A stretch of DNA of 64,000 nt from Pyropia yezoensis (GCA_009829735.1 CM020620.1:15597186-15661185), one strand, 5' to 3'; positions 1-11,549 are shown, counted from the first letter of the stretch. Translations and numbers: made by a program. Notes: generated by a model not told the origin, from the sequence alone.

Positions 1-2998
1 AGCACGAGCAGCACCAATCCCACCCATTGCTGCACAAAGAGGGTAGCCGGCCGGACAGAGGGTGCTTGGCAGCGCGCTCGCGTTGCCGCCGGAAGCGTGA
101 GTAGCAACGCGGCACGAAGGGGCCACGTCGGCGCCCAGCCAGCCGTCGCCTCCTGTTGCGGCATCACGAGCCGCCAACTGCGCCGCCGCCGCGCGGTCAG
201 GACCTCGACCGCCAAACGAACTCCCTAAGAAGACCACTCAGTCGCGACTAGAGGATGCACTGGCCGGCGGGCGGCGACCGCAGCGGTGGTGGCGGCGGTG
301 ACGGCGTCTAAAACCATTTAGGCACGCGACCGCAGCCACCACCACCACCGCTGTTCCCCACAAGGTGCCTCTGTCGAAGAAGCAGGACGCCGTGCGGCCG
401 GCAGCCACGTCACCAAATTGCGGCCGCTGCCTCATTCGCATTGACACCGGGATGTAGTTGTCTCGCCCAAGGCACCACTCAACAGGCCTGTGAACGGCCC
501 CACGACCGATTGTGTGGATGCAACAGACGATACGCCGACAGCGCTGCACCCGTCCGGACGCGGAAAGAGCTTCGCCCTCCGCAACTCGGACAGCGCCACG
601 CCCGCCACCTCGCCGACGACGTCCGCCGCGAAGCCAACGACGACACTCCCGCCTTAAGGCCGAGGGCATTACGCTGGTAGCGACGGCGTCAACGATGTGT
701 ATCGCATATTCGCTACCGAACTCCGGTCTTATCGATCTTGTAGCACCCCATCTGGTGGACCCAATTCCCTTGAATGCGGGGGACCACTGTCGGATGCGGT
801 GAAAGGGGAGGGCGAGCATGGATACCCGACGAGTCGACATCATCGTTTAGACATTTTCAGAAAAAGTCGAGACGATGATGACCTTTCGAGTAATTCCTCG
901 CAGGACTGGTGGAAGTCTGGCATCCTGGGAACCATAATGGCTGCGGTCCGCGTCTGCCGCCGCCCGCCGGCGCGCTTGGCGCCGTCGGCCTCCGGCAGCG
1001 AGCGGCCGTCGCCTGCTCTCCCCGCCGGCCGCCGCCTGCCTGCCGCCGCCGCTTTTGCCGCGGCCAGTGGCTGACCCTCGCCGCCGGGTGCAGGCTGCCG
1101 CCTGCCGCCTGCTGCCGTTGTGGGTGGGCGCGAGTTCCCGGCAGCTGCCGACTGCCACTGCAGTGGCCGGTGGCTGCCTCCCCTGCTATCTGCCGGCCTC
1201 TCCTGCCACTGCCGCCTGTCTCTGCTGCTGCCGGGGCTGCGGCTCCCGTCAGCTGCCGTTATCGCCGGCAGCTGGAGCCCCCCCCAGGGTGCGCGGGGGA
1301 CTTGTACCCTCGTTTGGGGGGGTACACCAGTTTTTCACAACTCTCGTTTACATATCAGGGCAGCCATCTGGGGCACTTCTTACAGAGATACAGCAGAAAA
1401 AACTTGATTGTATTTGTAGTCGTGTAGCATCTTTTCACGTCCGTCGACCAATGAGAGCGAAGAGAGCTGAAGCAGCACGACCCCTTCACGATCTTGACGT
1501 CCGGCATCACAGCACCTGAGCTCCAAAGAGCATCCCCCCATGCTCCGGCGTGGTTACGCGTTGCCCCCCCGCCCCCCAACAGCGACGGAGCTCGCTGGGA
1601 CTTGCGGCTGGTAGAGATGCTCGCCTGCTCCACGGGTAGCGCTTTGCGTCTGAAAGAACATGGGAACAGATGCTCTTTTCCCACTTCAATGAGCCTGATG
1701 ATAGTACCTTCCTCGCCCCTCGCTGACAGCGACGCGTCCGTGAGGGAGGGTGGCCGTGCTGGGGAAAGCGTGGGGCAGACTGTTGTTGTACAGCGATGTG
1801 GGGCGCGCCCGCTGGCTCCCGCCAACATCCTATCGAGAACAGCCGGGGGGGTTAAGGGGGGAAGGTGGGGAGGGTGAGGGCAAGCGGGAATAGGCGCTTG
1901 CGCCACCGTCAGCCCACTGCAGCAAATAGAGAGGTCCTGGTAGGCCGGGACAGGCCCATAGACGTGTTCTGCTCTTCCGGTGACTCTGCCAAGGAGCTCA
2001 AACCCGGGATAGGAGGAGAAAGAGGGCAGCTGGGCACAGGTGGGGCGAGCGGGACGCGCCGATGCGTAGCAAAGCAGTCGGGTTCGGGCCAACAGTCAGC
2101 CAGATGAGCGTTCTGGGGCGGTAATTAACCAATTTGACCTCTGCGAGAGGGCTCTCTTTTACGCCCGTGAGGCTTCAGTCGCGCACCTGTGCTCCTATTT
2201 TTTTTCTTTTCCCCCACGAAAGAACTCCCAGCTTGTTCATTCAATTCATGTTACAAAATATTTGATGGCACCCAAATCGTGCCTTGGGCGCTGCGAAGGC
2301 GCGAATAGGGCGCGATGCGCTCTGACTCGCCGTGGCTCTCAAGTAACGGCCTCCAAAAGCGCCTTGGGCGCTTTCCACAGCCCTTCCTTAGACCCAGCAC
2401 GGCCGACGGGTCATCACCGCAAAGCGCCGGGCGTAGCCGATGGCCACCGCCCGCGCGTGCGACCGCCACAGGCCGACGGAGCACGTCCGTCCGCAGCCCC
2501 GTGCGCAGCGCCGCCAGGCCTGGGCCTGCGACCGCCTCCTTAAAGTTTAGGCCACCGCGCCGTTGCAGGCCCGTAGCGCCCAAAACTGTTCCCCCACACA
2601 AGGGAAGGGAACGTGTGCCGCGCGGGTCCCGCGGGGCAGAGAGGCGGCGTAGTATTGCACCTTCTCATTGGATGACAGGAGGGAAGGAGATGGGCACACT
2701 GATGGGTAGGCAAGGCTTTCCACCCGCCGCCTGTGCGGGCAGCCACTTGAAGCCCACTGTCTCGACAGCCACGCGCAGTGCCGTGGGTGGTGGCGCCGGC
2801 GTACCCCGGGGACGCGCGGGGGGAACCCTCCCCGGATGTGGTTCAGCAGCAGGGTGTAGTACATGCGCAGGGGGACGCTGAAAGGAAGCGAATAGAGCGA
2901 AAGAGTTGGTGCCACACGCGCCCCACGTCAAGCCTACCCACCTGCCAGTACGCCCCTTCCCCCCCATTCATGTCACCGCCTGCGCTGTCAACTTTAGT
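1..2998. other. Non-coding, GC-rich stretch
   Basis: No gene is supported here. Open frames exist on both strands but consist of Arg/Pro/Ala-rich, low-complexity translations with no motif, and overlapping frames look equally good, as expected from GC-rich non-coding DNA. Positions about 920-1290 are made of short CTGCCGCC-type repeats. Around 2275-2390 the short palindromic phrase CGCCTTGGGCGC and close variants recur. The last part is presumably the 3' flank of the methyltransferase gene. Confidence 0.5.
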
Positions 2999-3841
2999 TT
3001 AGTTCTTCACCAGGTGCACGATGAGCTCCCCGCCGCGGTCCGCCTTGTTCGAGTGGTCAAACGGGAGGTACCCCTGCGGCGTCTTGTCCGACGCTTGCCG
3101 TGGGAACTCCCACTCGTGCCGGTTGATGGCACGCAGACCGAGCGGAGCCAGGTGCTCCTCCACCATATTCCAGTGCGTCGCGTGCGGCTCGCACTTGGTC
3201 GGCCGCTCGTGGATGTGGACGCCCAACAGGAGGGAACCGCTCGGCTTGAGCACCCGCACCATCTCGCGGACGCCCGCGCTGATGTCCGACACGTGGTCCA
3301 GGTTGTTGAACGAGGCGACCACGTCAAACGAGGCAGATGCGAAGGGCATTGCCTCCATCGGGGCCGCAACGTAGTGCATCGAGTGGGACTGCGCGTTGAA
3401 GCCCTTGATGTAGTCCCACGCCAGCGGGTCGGCGCAGACGGCCAGGCTGGCCGTGTCTTTGGCCCACTCGAGGGACCCCCGCGGGCCGCAGCCCACGTCC
3501 AGGACGCTCTTGTTGGTGTACCACCCCAAGTCGAGATCAAACGTCTTGGTGTAGACGCTGAGGTAGTGCCCATTCTCCAACCCCCCACGGCTCCCCGTCA
3601 CCTCGACGGTCTGCCGCTTGGACCAATAGGTCATCTCGCATTCCTGCTTCTCCGCCGTCTCGGCCTTCATCGCCTCGCTCACCCGGTCGGCGGTGGGAGC
3701 GGCGGCTGAGACATGGTCAGGCGTCGTCTGGCGGCCAGCCCAAAAAAAGACCACGCACGCTGTCACGTGGGACACTACCAGCAACACGGCAGACCGCCGC
3801 ACCCGCCCCAGGAGCAATTGCGCCGCGGACAGCCGCGCCAT
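2999..3841 (-). CDS. Membrane-anchored class I SAM-dependent methyltransferase
   Basis: A protein of 280 residues starting at the ATG at 3841; the frame is open further upstream, but that extension is Pro-rich and has no motif. Residues about 10-35 form one hydrophobic segment (SAVLLVVSHVTACVVFFWAG), so a type II membrane protein or signal anchor is likely. The rest is a Rossmann-type methyltransferase fold: motif I VLDVGCGPRGSLEWA, an acidic strand-2 end (CADPLAWD), the FDVVASFNNLDHVSD strand-4 motif, and MVRVLKPSGSLLLGVHIHE. This is the methyltransf_11 pattern (known family knowledge). The substrate cannot be read from sequence; small-molecule or sugar methylation at the endomembrane is a guess. 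No intron is needed. No neighbouring gene within 2 kb helps to assign the pathway. Confidence 0.85.
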   Translation of the reverse strand: MARLSAAQLLLGRVRRSAVLLVVSHVTACVVFFWAGRQTTPDHVSAAAPTADRVSEAMKAETAEKQECEMTYWSKRQTVEVTGSRGGLENGHYLSVYTKTFDLDLGWYTNKSVLDVGCGPRGSLEWAKDTASLAVCADPLAWDYIKGFNAQSHSMHYVAAPMEAMPFASASFDVVASFNNLDHVSDISAGVREMVRVLKPSGSLLLGVHIHERPTKCEPHATHWNMVEEHLAPLGLRAINRHEWEFPRQASDKTPQGYLPFDHSNKADRGGELIVHLVKN

Positions 3842-5076
3842 GGCAGATGCCAGCAAGAGGTAAGAGGAGAAGAGGATGCCTGGGGAAGGGGTGGCAGGGG
3901 ATTGGTGAGGGAGGGGGCGGAAGGGGACGGGGGCGGAATGGGGGCTACGATAGCAGACGGAAAGTCGGCTGTCACCGCGACACGCACGGGTGCAATGCGT
4001 GGCCGGGTGGGGGGGGTGCGGGCATGGAGGCCAGGACCGCAGGCTGTCAGTCACATGGGGAAGGAGGGAGTATCGTGGGCCGTCTGGGGGGGAAGGGACA
4101 GATGGCGGGGTCTACAGACACGCGCAGCTCCGAGTCCGCTGCGGCCAGACACAGCGGCGGTGGGGGTCGCGAATTTAGCTGTGGCATGCCAACGGTCGCT
4201 CGCAGCGCTGCCCGCCGCCGCCGCCGCCCAAGCGGTGACCGGTCGCGCGCGCAGCGGGCGGGGGGGCGGCGGCGGCCAGCCAGCCGCGCGTCACGCATGG
4301 CGGGTAAGGGCGCGCATACGCCCGCGGGACCGGGCCCACGCTCGCGGCCGAGCGCGTCGCAGGGGCGCGGGGGCACACTGCCGTGGCAGCTGGCACCGCA
4401 CGGTGTGCGCCTGCAGTGGTTGGCCGAAACTTTAGCCGGCCGCGCGCGCATGGTCGGCCGAGGGGGCGTTGGCCGCCAACGGCCGACGGTAGATAGTGAC
4501 TGTCGGGGGTGGGGTCGGGGGAGCCACCGACGTGTGGGTGGCCTCTGGGGCAACCTCACAGCATTCGCGGTGCCTGCATCCGCTCCACTTCCTGTCGCGG
4601 CGCCGGGGGGCGGGACGGCGGCCTGCATCAGGCAGACAGACCCCTTGTACAGGTAGAAAAAGCACTCCAACTCCCGTCGCTGTTTCCAAGCTGTGCGGGG
4701 TACTGGTCACTTGAGCCACACCCCCCTTATCTGACCATTCAGGAGGGTGTCAGGTCGTCAGCCCAGACGGGTCTGTGAGGGCCTATCTCGAGCCAGGCAC
4801 TCGCGACTTCCCGTGGGCGCCTGCTGGCCAATCGCTTCTCTCGCCGGGCACCCACCGTTGCGGCTCGCTGAAATGACTATTCTTCAATGTTCTGGCAATG
4901 TTCTGGTATGTTCTGCTAGCAGTCCCTTTTCACTTCATGGAGGCTACGTCAGCGTCCTCCGTCTTCCTCTGTCATCCTCCCCCATCCTTCTGCCCCCCTC
5001 GCCTATCCCGTCCCCCCCTGCCCATTGTCCCCACCGCCTGCACCCCAGAGACACTTGTCTATTCTACCGCAAAAAA
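3842..5076. other. Intergenic, no gene seen
   Basis: This is the upstream flank of the methyltransferase gene, followed by C-rich sequence. I see only low-complexity shadow frames, with no conserved motif on either strand. Confidence 0.45.
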
Positions 5077-6404
5077 GGCTCAAATGATGCTGTCGGGTGG
5101 CTCAAATGATGCTGTCCCAGAAACCCTGTTCCTGACCCCTTGGAGGCCCCCCCCCCCCCCCCATTCCTGTCGCCCACTCGCACTCCTCCCAGACAAACGA
5201 TTCCTCCCGCACTGCACCCGTTCCCGCGTCCCCCCCCTCCCCCCTCGCGCTCCCTGCCCGCGTCCCCCCCTCCCCCCCCGTGCTCCCCCCGCTCCCTCGC
5301 TGACCTACCTGCCCGCCGGCCCGCCCGCCCCTGCTGTCTGTGGTAACGGCGGAGTGGCCCATCGGTGTGCCCCTCCGCCTGCCTGCTAGTCCCTCAGACC
5401 GGCCAACGCCCCGACCCGCAAGCGGCCCTCCCGTCCGCGATCCCGTTGGGACGCCGCGGCCGCTACCACCGCCATCGTAACCTTCCCCGAGGGATCTCCC
5501 TCCGATTTCGTGGTGGCGGTGGTGGCGGTGGCGGAGGCGGCGGCCGTGGCGGCGGCGGTGGTGACCGGAGGCTCTTCCCAATGCGGAGGACGTTGTGTCC
5601 AACCTCCGCCTCCGCTCGGGCGTCTGTTGGGGGGGGCGGGGAGGAGATGGGAGGGGGGACACCGGGGTAGGTTGCACGGTAGCCGGGCGGGGGTGCGGGC
5701 GGGGGAGAGGGAGGTATGGAATAGGTCGGGCGGACCAGCGTTGTACCACGCGCGTGTGTGTCTCGTGGTCACTCATCAGGTACCCCCATCTGCCCCGCCT
5801 CGGCTTCTGTGCGTCGGTTCTTTTTCTTTACTCAGCAAGTGGGGCCGGGACATAACGGGTCCGCTAGTGCTGCCGCAGGAACTGCCAGCCGATGGTGTTT
5901 TCCGCCGACATAGAGGGAGGGGGTGGTGCCGACAGAGAGGGGGGGGGTGGCGCCGACATAGAGGGGCCCGATGGCGCCGACAAGAGGGCCGGTGCCAACA
6001 GAGAGGCGGAGGGTGGTGCCTGCCGAGACGTGAGGGGGGGGGATGAGGCGGTGAGCCAAGACGTCGCTGTCGAGGTGTGGGGGGGGGGGGGAGGTTGCCA
6101 GCCCTCCAGCATGGACTGCCGTCGACTGCGGCGTTGCTCCCCCAGGCCACTGCAGCAGCGGGAGAGCCCCAGGACCTGCCTGCCTGGTGGTGTGGGCGCT
6201 CATTGCGCGGGCTGGGAGGTGTGCAAGTCGGGCTGAAGGCGCGCAAAAAAGCGCGCCAAAACCCCACTTCCGGTGAGACTTGGATGCTGTCGAGTTACCC
6301 CAAGGGCAAAGAGACCGCGCTGAGTCCATTTCTGACGTCAGAGAGAATAGGAGACCACGGGAAGGTCGAATAAACGGGACATGAAAAACAGCATCATTTG
6401 AGCC
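5077..6404. repeat. 1.3-kb segment bracketed by 17-bp inverted repeats
   Basis: GGCTCAAATGATGCTGT occurs twice in direct orientation at 5077-5093 and 5099-5115, and once as its exact reverse complement at 6388-6404. The interior is C-rich (a 16-C run at 5147-5162) and holds no believable gene; 5880-6020 has repeated GGTGCCGACAGAGAGG-type phrases. The arrangement could be the ends of a small non-autonomous element. Flanks outside the 17-mers do not match further and I see no clear target-site duplication. Confidence 0.35.
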
Positions 6405-6431
6405 AAAAAGCATCAAAAAAAGCTGTCGGTA

Positions 6432-6882
6432 TTGCAGTTTTCCGAATTTTGGCCCATGTGGACAAGAGCAAGAGCAACTGTACAAGAGCAAGGGCCAATC
6501 GCATGCTGGCAGCAGAGGGCTCACCAATGGCGTGCTGCAACACGTCTTTTGGAAGAACCTGATGATTGGCTATGGCCACAACTGCTCTCGCAACGAACGC
6601 TGGTTGGTCGAAACACTCTTGTATTTTCATCGGATCTCGCCGGTTGGCCCTTTATCTCAGGTCATCTCTGTCAAGAACAGTGCGAAGCGCTCAGCCGGTG
6701 CTGGTTCTGCCCTCGGAGTGGTCAGAAATCCCGAGAGAATCCCCGATCACACTGTTCGTACAACAACGGACCCTTATGCAGAGCAGTCATTGGCCAGAGA
6801 GGCAGCATCTGAGTCATATCATTGGTCTAATACAATTTGCTCTTGCTCTTGTCCACATGGGACAAAATTGGGAGAACTGCAA
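6432..6882. mobile_element. MITE-like element, TA target duplication
   Basis: A 451-bp element with terminal inverted repeats of about 48 bp that start TTGCAGTT and include the shared stretch CCCATGTGGACAAGAGCAAG. The two ends differ at about three positions over that length. TA dinucleotides at 6430-6431 and 6883-6884 flank it, the target duplication of Tc1/mariner/IS630 elements. It encodes no protein, so it is a non-autonomous element. Its relation to the Tc1/mariner transposase fragment at 11241-11549 cannot be tested from the window. Confidence 0.75.
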
Positions 6883-6884
6883 TA

Positions 6885-7837
6885 GAATAGACACTAGCAG
6901 AGTGCTTTTCCGAAAAATAGCCACATCGGCGGAACCGCTAAGCTGGTCGCAATCCGCGAAGCTTGGTGGCCCACTGAATCGTGCGACTGGTCCCAATTTA
7001 AATCGACCAATAACAGGCAGTAGAGAGCGCAGATCGCAACTGACTTCCACTGTGATAGACTGCGTGTGGCCGCTCTCGTTGGTGGTGAAGTTCACTCGTC
7101 GTCCGCGGTCCGTTTCGCTCTGCGTCCACATTGTACCGTGCGTTCAGCACGCACCGGCCACCACGGTGCACGACCGCCGGTGTCCATGTGCGTCGCCTCG
7201 TCTCCGTCTTGGTCGCTGCGCCTCACCGCACTGTTATCTCCCTGCTCGCGCGGGTGTCCCTGCTCGCGCGCGGGGGATGACAAAGTTCCCCTGTCGTTCT
7301 GCCCCATTTTGTGCGGCTGCTGTGGCTCTGTGGGCAACGCGACGCCCCCATCACCTCTGCCTGTCTGTGTGCGGCACCCGGCGGTGTCCCTCGCACGGCG
7401 GTGGTTTGCCGCCTCTCCTCCGCCACGACCCCCCGGCTGTGTGCGGCGCCGGTATTGTCCTCCCACCACGGTGTTGTGGCCCCTCTTCCCCATCACCACC
7501 TTCCCCCGGCTGAGTGCGGCGCCGATGGTGTGACCTGCACGGCGCGGGAGCTCTGGGGGGTACCTTCTCGCAGTTGCAGGTGCTTTGGCGGGTGTTTGTA
7601 GTCATACACCACGCCGATCGCTTGGCGTTGGTGACAAGCGCCTTCTCCTGCTGCTGCTGTGCTCTGCGGGTGCGTATGTCGGTGTGTTACACGTTCTGTG
7701 GGCCTGCGTGGCTGCGGCGGCGGTTGGTGCGGTAGGTGCGTGCCGTTGTCAGTGGGCCGCACGGTCTCTTGGCACGAGTGGCTGCGGCCGCGGTTGGTGC
7801 GGTAGATGCGATTGGTGCTGGTTGGTGCCGGTCTTCG
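6885..7837. other. Non-coding; diverged minisatellite lead-in
   Basis: No gene is seen. From about 7570 on, phrases of the 203-bp repeat appear in diverged form (GGTGCTTTGGCGGGTGTTTG; CTGTGGGCCTGCGTGGCTGCG), so this is probably a degraded edge of the array that follows. Confidence 0.4.
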
Positions 7838-9300
7838 CGCACGGTCTGTGGGCCCACGCGGCCACAAGGCAGCTGGTGTCGTAGGTGCGGTCGTTGCTGG
7901 TGGTGGCGCACGTGGGCGACAGCTGGGTGGGGTGTTGGGCATGCTCCTCCTACTGGTGGAGGTGCTTCCGTGGACGCCGGTGGTGATCATCTCTGTCTTC
8001 CTCATCTGCTGCTTGCTGTGCGTGGGGGTGTGTGTGGGCCGCACGGTCTGTGGGCCCGCTTGGCTGCGTCGGCGCTTGGTGTCGTATGTGCGGTCGTTGC
8101 TGGTGGAGGCGCACGTGGACGACAGCCAGGTGGGGCTTTGGGCGTGCTCTTCCTGCTGGTGGAGGTGCTTCCGTGGACGCCGGTGGTGGTGATATACATT
8201 TTACTCAGCTGCTGAGTGTTGCGCGTGCGGGTGTGTGTGGGCCGCAAGGTCTGTGGGCCCACGCGGCCACGGCGGCGGCTGGTGTCGTAGGTGCGGTCGT
8301 TGCTGGTGGTGGCGCACGTGGACGACAGCTGGGTGGGGCGTTGGGCGTCCTCCTCCTGCAGGTGGAGGTGCTTCCGTGGACGCCAGTGGTGGTGATGATC
8401 ATCATCTTCAGCTGCTGAGCGCCGCGCGTGCGAGTATGTGTGGGCCGCAAGGTCTGTGGGCCCACGCGGCCACGGCGGCGGCTGGTGTCGTAGGTGCGGT
8501 CGTTGCTGGTGGTGGCGCACGTGGACGACAGCCAGGTGGGGTGTTGGGCATGCTTCTCCTACTGGTGGAGGTGCTTCCGTGGACGCCGGTGGTGATCATC
8601 TCTGTCTTCCTCATCTGCTGCTTGCTGTGCGTGGGGGTGTGTGTGGGCCGCACGGTCTGTGGGCCCGCTTGGCTGCGTCGGCGCTTGGTGTCGTAGGTGC
8701 GGTCGTTGCTGGTGGAGGCGCACGTGGACGACAACCAGGTGGGGCTTTGGGCGTGCTCTTCCTGCTGGTGGAGGTGCTTCCGTGGACGCCGGTGGTGGTG
8801 ATATACATTTTACTCAGCTGCTGAGTGTTGCGCGTGCGGGTGTGTGTGGGCCGCAAGGTCTGTGGACCCGCTTGGCTGCGTCGGCGCTTGGTGTCGTAGG
8901 TGCGGTCATTGCTGGTGGTGGTGCACGTGGACGACAGCTGGGTGGGGCGTTGGGCGTGCTCCTTCTGCTGGTGGAGGTGCCTCCGTGGACGCCGGTAGTG
9001 ATCATCTCTGTCTTCCTCATCTGCTGCTTGCTGTGCGTGGGGGTGTGTGTGGGCCGCACGGTCTGTGGGCCCGCTTGGCTGCGTCGGCGCTTGGTGTCGT
9101 ATGTGCGGTCGTTGCTGGTGGAGGCGCACGTGGACGACAGCCAGGTGGGGCTTTGGGCGTGCTCTTCCTGCTGGTGGAGGTGCTTCCGTGGACGCCGGTG
9201 GTGGTGATATACATTTTACTCAGCTGCTGAGTGTTGCGCGTGCGGGTGTGTGTGGGCCGCAAGGTCTGTGGGCTCGCGCGGCCGCGGCGGCGTCTGGCGT
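7838..9300. repeat. 203-bp minisatellite array, about seven units
   Basis: The anchor GGTGCTTCCGTGGACGCC (one unit reads GGTGCCTCC) starts at 7961, 8164, 8367, 8570, 8773, 8976 and 9179, a strict 203-bp period. Units fall into subtypes by the sequence just after the anchor: A (GATCATCTCTGTCTTCCTC), B (GATATACATTTTACTCAG) and C (GATGATCATCATCTTCAG). The order is A-B-C-A-B-A-B, so dimers A-B have themselves been duplicated. Because 203 is not a multiple of three, the many similar ORFs here rotate through frames and are not genes. Diverged units continue on both sides, from about 7570 and up to 9610. Confidence 0.92.
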
Positions 9301-9613
9301 CGCAGGTGCGGTCGGTACCGGTTGTGGCGCTGGTCGACGACAGCTGCGGTAGGTGCGGTTCGTGTTGTTTTCGCCGGTGTTTGCGCGCGTCGACGACTCA
9401 CACGACGAGTGTATGGGGGCGAGCTGCACCCTTTGCTGGCGGACGTGCTTCTGACGACGTCGGTGGTGGTAATTTCAATGTTTTGAACTGCTGCTTGCTG
9501 CGCGTGCGGGTGCCGGTGGGTGGGTCGCACGGTCTGTGGGCCAGTGTGGCTGCTGCGTGCGCGAGTTGCTATCCCTTCTGGTTGAGGTTCTACCGTGGCA
9601 TCTCTTTGTGACC

Positions 9614-10923
9614 ATGAACGGCGATGAGGAGCCTGAGGCAGTGAGCCCGACAAGCTCCACGCGCACCTGTCGAATCTGCCGCTACACGTACAAGACGTGC
9701 ACCTCTGGTCACAATGCCAGGAACTCCTTGCTCAACGACATGCAGTGCCGGACTCTCGAGCCGACCACCAGCTCCTATCATATTTCTGGACCGTGTCATT
9801 CTGGCAGCTGCTCGCACAACGTGAAGTGCACCGTGTGCCACAAGTTCGGGCACTCAAACACCACGCAGCGGTACACCCCCGTCCGATGGCACATGAAGAA
9901 GGGCACGCCGGCGCGGTATGACCGTAAACCGCCCCTGACAGGTGCTGACTTTGTGTGTGAGTTTGTGACGGACTCGGACGTGAGGCAGATTTTGGAAAAC
10001 TGCGTCAACGTGGCAACCGAAGCCGCACTGGGCAAGGTGCGCGACACGGGTGTGTCTCGGAATCTGAGGGCTAATATGCACCAGGAGGGCGTATCTGAAG
10101 ACGCAGTTGTGGAGGTGATACTGGGAAACAAGTCCAAAGCATCGGGACTGGCGCCGCAGAACCTGCCTTACTTCATGCTCGTGCGCCAGCACCGCAATTA
10201 AGGCGCCATAGCTGCCAACGAAGCTGCTGCGCGAGAGCTAAAAGCAGTCTCGATGACTCGGACGCCAGCTCGTCGGACACGTCCACTTGTGGGGCACGCG
10301 GTCGACGTGGCTCGTCGCGCACGGAGGTGCGGCCTGGGAAGAACGGGAAGGACGTGAAGGGGAAGTGAAGCCGGCCGGGGCGGGCGTCAGCGTCGGCGAG
10401 GGCGATCCCGAACAAGCGCGGGTCTCTCTCTGGCCGTGGTGGTGGTGGAAGCTCATCCCATCGCTCTCCCTCACAGCGCTCACCTCGTGGCCCCACACCT
10501 GTTGCGCCGTCTGGGAGCCGCGAAGGCAAGGGGGTCAAGACCTCCAAGTTTGACGATGTGCACGTCGTGTCCGACTCCAGCGGGTCTGCGGACAGAGGGT
10601 ATGGGTGGCCGCCGGGCGCGTGGGCGCGTTTCTTCCAGCTGCTACAGCCGGTGTCGTGGGCGCCGTTTGCGTCGTTGACGCCGACAGGCCTGGTCGATGC
10701 GGTCTTGGTGGCAGCCAGCCAGCTGCCCATTGAGCAGATGGATGAGGTCGTGCGACGACTGATGCTCCAAGGGGAATTGGAGAACGGCCTGCGCCGCTTC
10801 ATGGTGTCGTGTGGCCAGTACTCTGCGGCTCACATCGCTGAGTTCCTGTGCTTATCGCTGCCGCCCCGTATGCAGGCGAGGTACTGCGCCGGTCGTGAAT
10901 GCCCCTGGAGGCGGCGGTGTTAG
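9614..10923 (+). pseudogene. Decayed Cys/His-rich protein gene, function unknown
   Basis: From the ATG at 9614 a frame of 195 codons runs to a TAA at 10199. It begins acidic and Ser/Thr-rich, then carries a Cys/His cluster (CRICRYTYKTC, CHSGSC, CTVCHKFGH) that looks like a metal-binding module, then a helical segment. Protein-like sequence continues past the TAA: a short stretch in the same frame, then a shift near 10245 into a Ser/Asp-rich and Gly/Arg-rich linker, a TGA near 10365, and an open stretch to 10923 that ends with a well-formed helical domain (LVDAVLVAASQLPIEQMDEV, MVSCGQYSAAHIAEFL). I read this as one gene of about 430 codons broken by two stops and a frameshift, or with an unrecognised intron. 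I do not recognise the family; a transposon protein is possible. The array at 7838-9300 grades directly into its start codon. Confidence 0.5.
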
Positions 10924-11240
10924 TGTGGGCCGTCGTGACGGTGTTGGCAGCCGGAGCGGTTAATCAGACGCATCCATCCAGGAAGCTGCGAGTGGCTTAC
11001 CGGCTGGCGTTGCGGTCGTCAGGCCCGTGGACGTGTCCACGTCAAGCGCACCTCCGGCGGATGAGTAGGGAACGATACTTAGGCACGATGTGGGTCTGCT
11101 GGGCGTGCTTTCTTCTGTGCCCCGGCTGCTAGGGGCGCATTTTATGCTGTGCATAGGCGCGGATGCGGACGTGGTGTGACCGTGGTGTGACCGTGTAGCT
11201 TTGCGGGTCACTTCGTTGTACAACTGCATCAACGATATCT
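10924..11240. other. Short non-coding gap
   Basis: About 320 bp with no gene seen between the decayed Cys/His-rich gene and the transposase fragment. Confidence 0.4.
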
Positions 11241-11549
11241 TTATAGCCACGCGACGGGGCTCTGCACCAGGCGGTCGAGCTTCTTCTGCATTCGTCTAAA
11301 CTGGCCGAAAATTTGGGCGTGCGTCAGGCGGCCGGCCGCCTTCGCGACCAATCGTCGTGGCTTGTCAAAGTAGCGGCTGTCGTGGGTCTCTGGCGTGCCT
11401 CTTCAATTCGTCGAACACATTCTCAATGGGCTGCAGGTTAGGCGAATACGGGGACAGGCGGATGTAGTACGCTCCGTTAATCTGCAGAACGTCGTCGCCG
11501 AGCTGGTCATGAATGCCAGCGTTGTCGAACAGCAGCACGCAGTGTGGGG
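11241..11549 (-). pseudogene. Tc1/mariner-type DDE transposase fragment
   Basis: The reverse-strand translation has CVLLFDNAGIHDQLGD, then YYIRLSPYSPNLQPIENVF: the second catalytic Asp block and the Y-SP-Y-S-P-N-L-PIE block with the third acidic residue that are typical of the DDE_3 / IS630-Tc1-mariner superfamily (established knowledge). Downstream the frame shifts and a basic C-terminal tail seems to continue to a TAA at 11241. The N-terminal DNA-binding region and first catalytic Asp are missing: similarity stops abruptly at about 11549, next to a GATCC repeat. It is a dead remnant. Confidence 0.75.

Noticed and set aside
7736..9230. Repeated 128-residue ORFs (MWAARSVGP type) as a repeat-protein gene
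   Set aside because: They come from the 203-bp array; 203 is not divisible by three, so the same peptide appears in rotating frames and each ends in a stop.
7838..9300. CRISPR array
   Set aside because: Contiguous 203-bp tandem units without unique spacers, in a eukaryotic genome.
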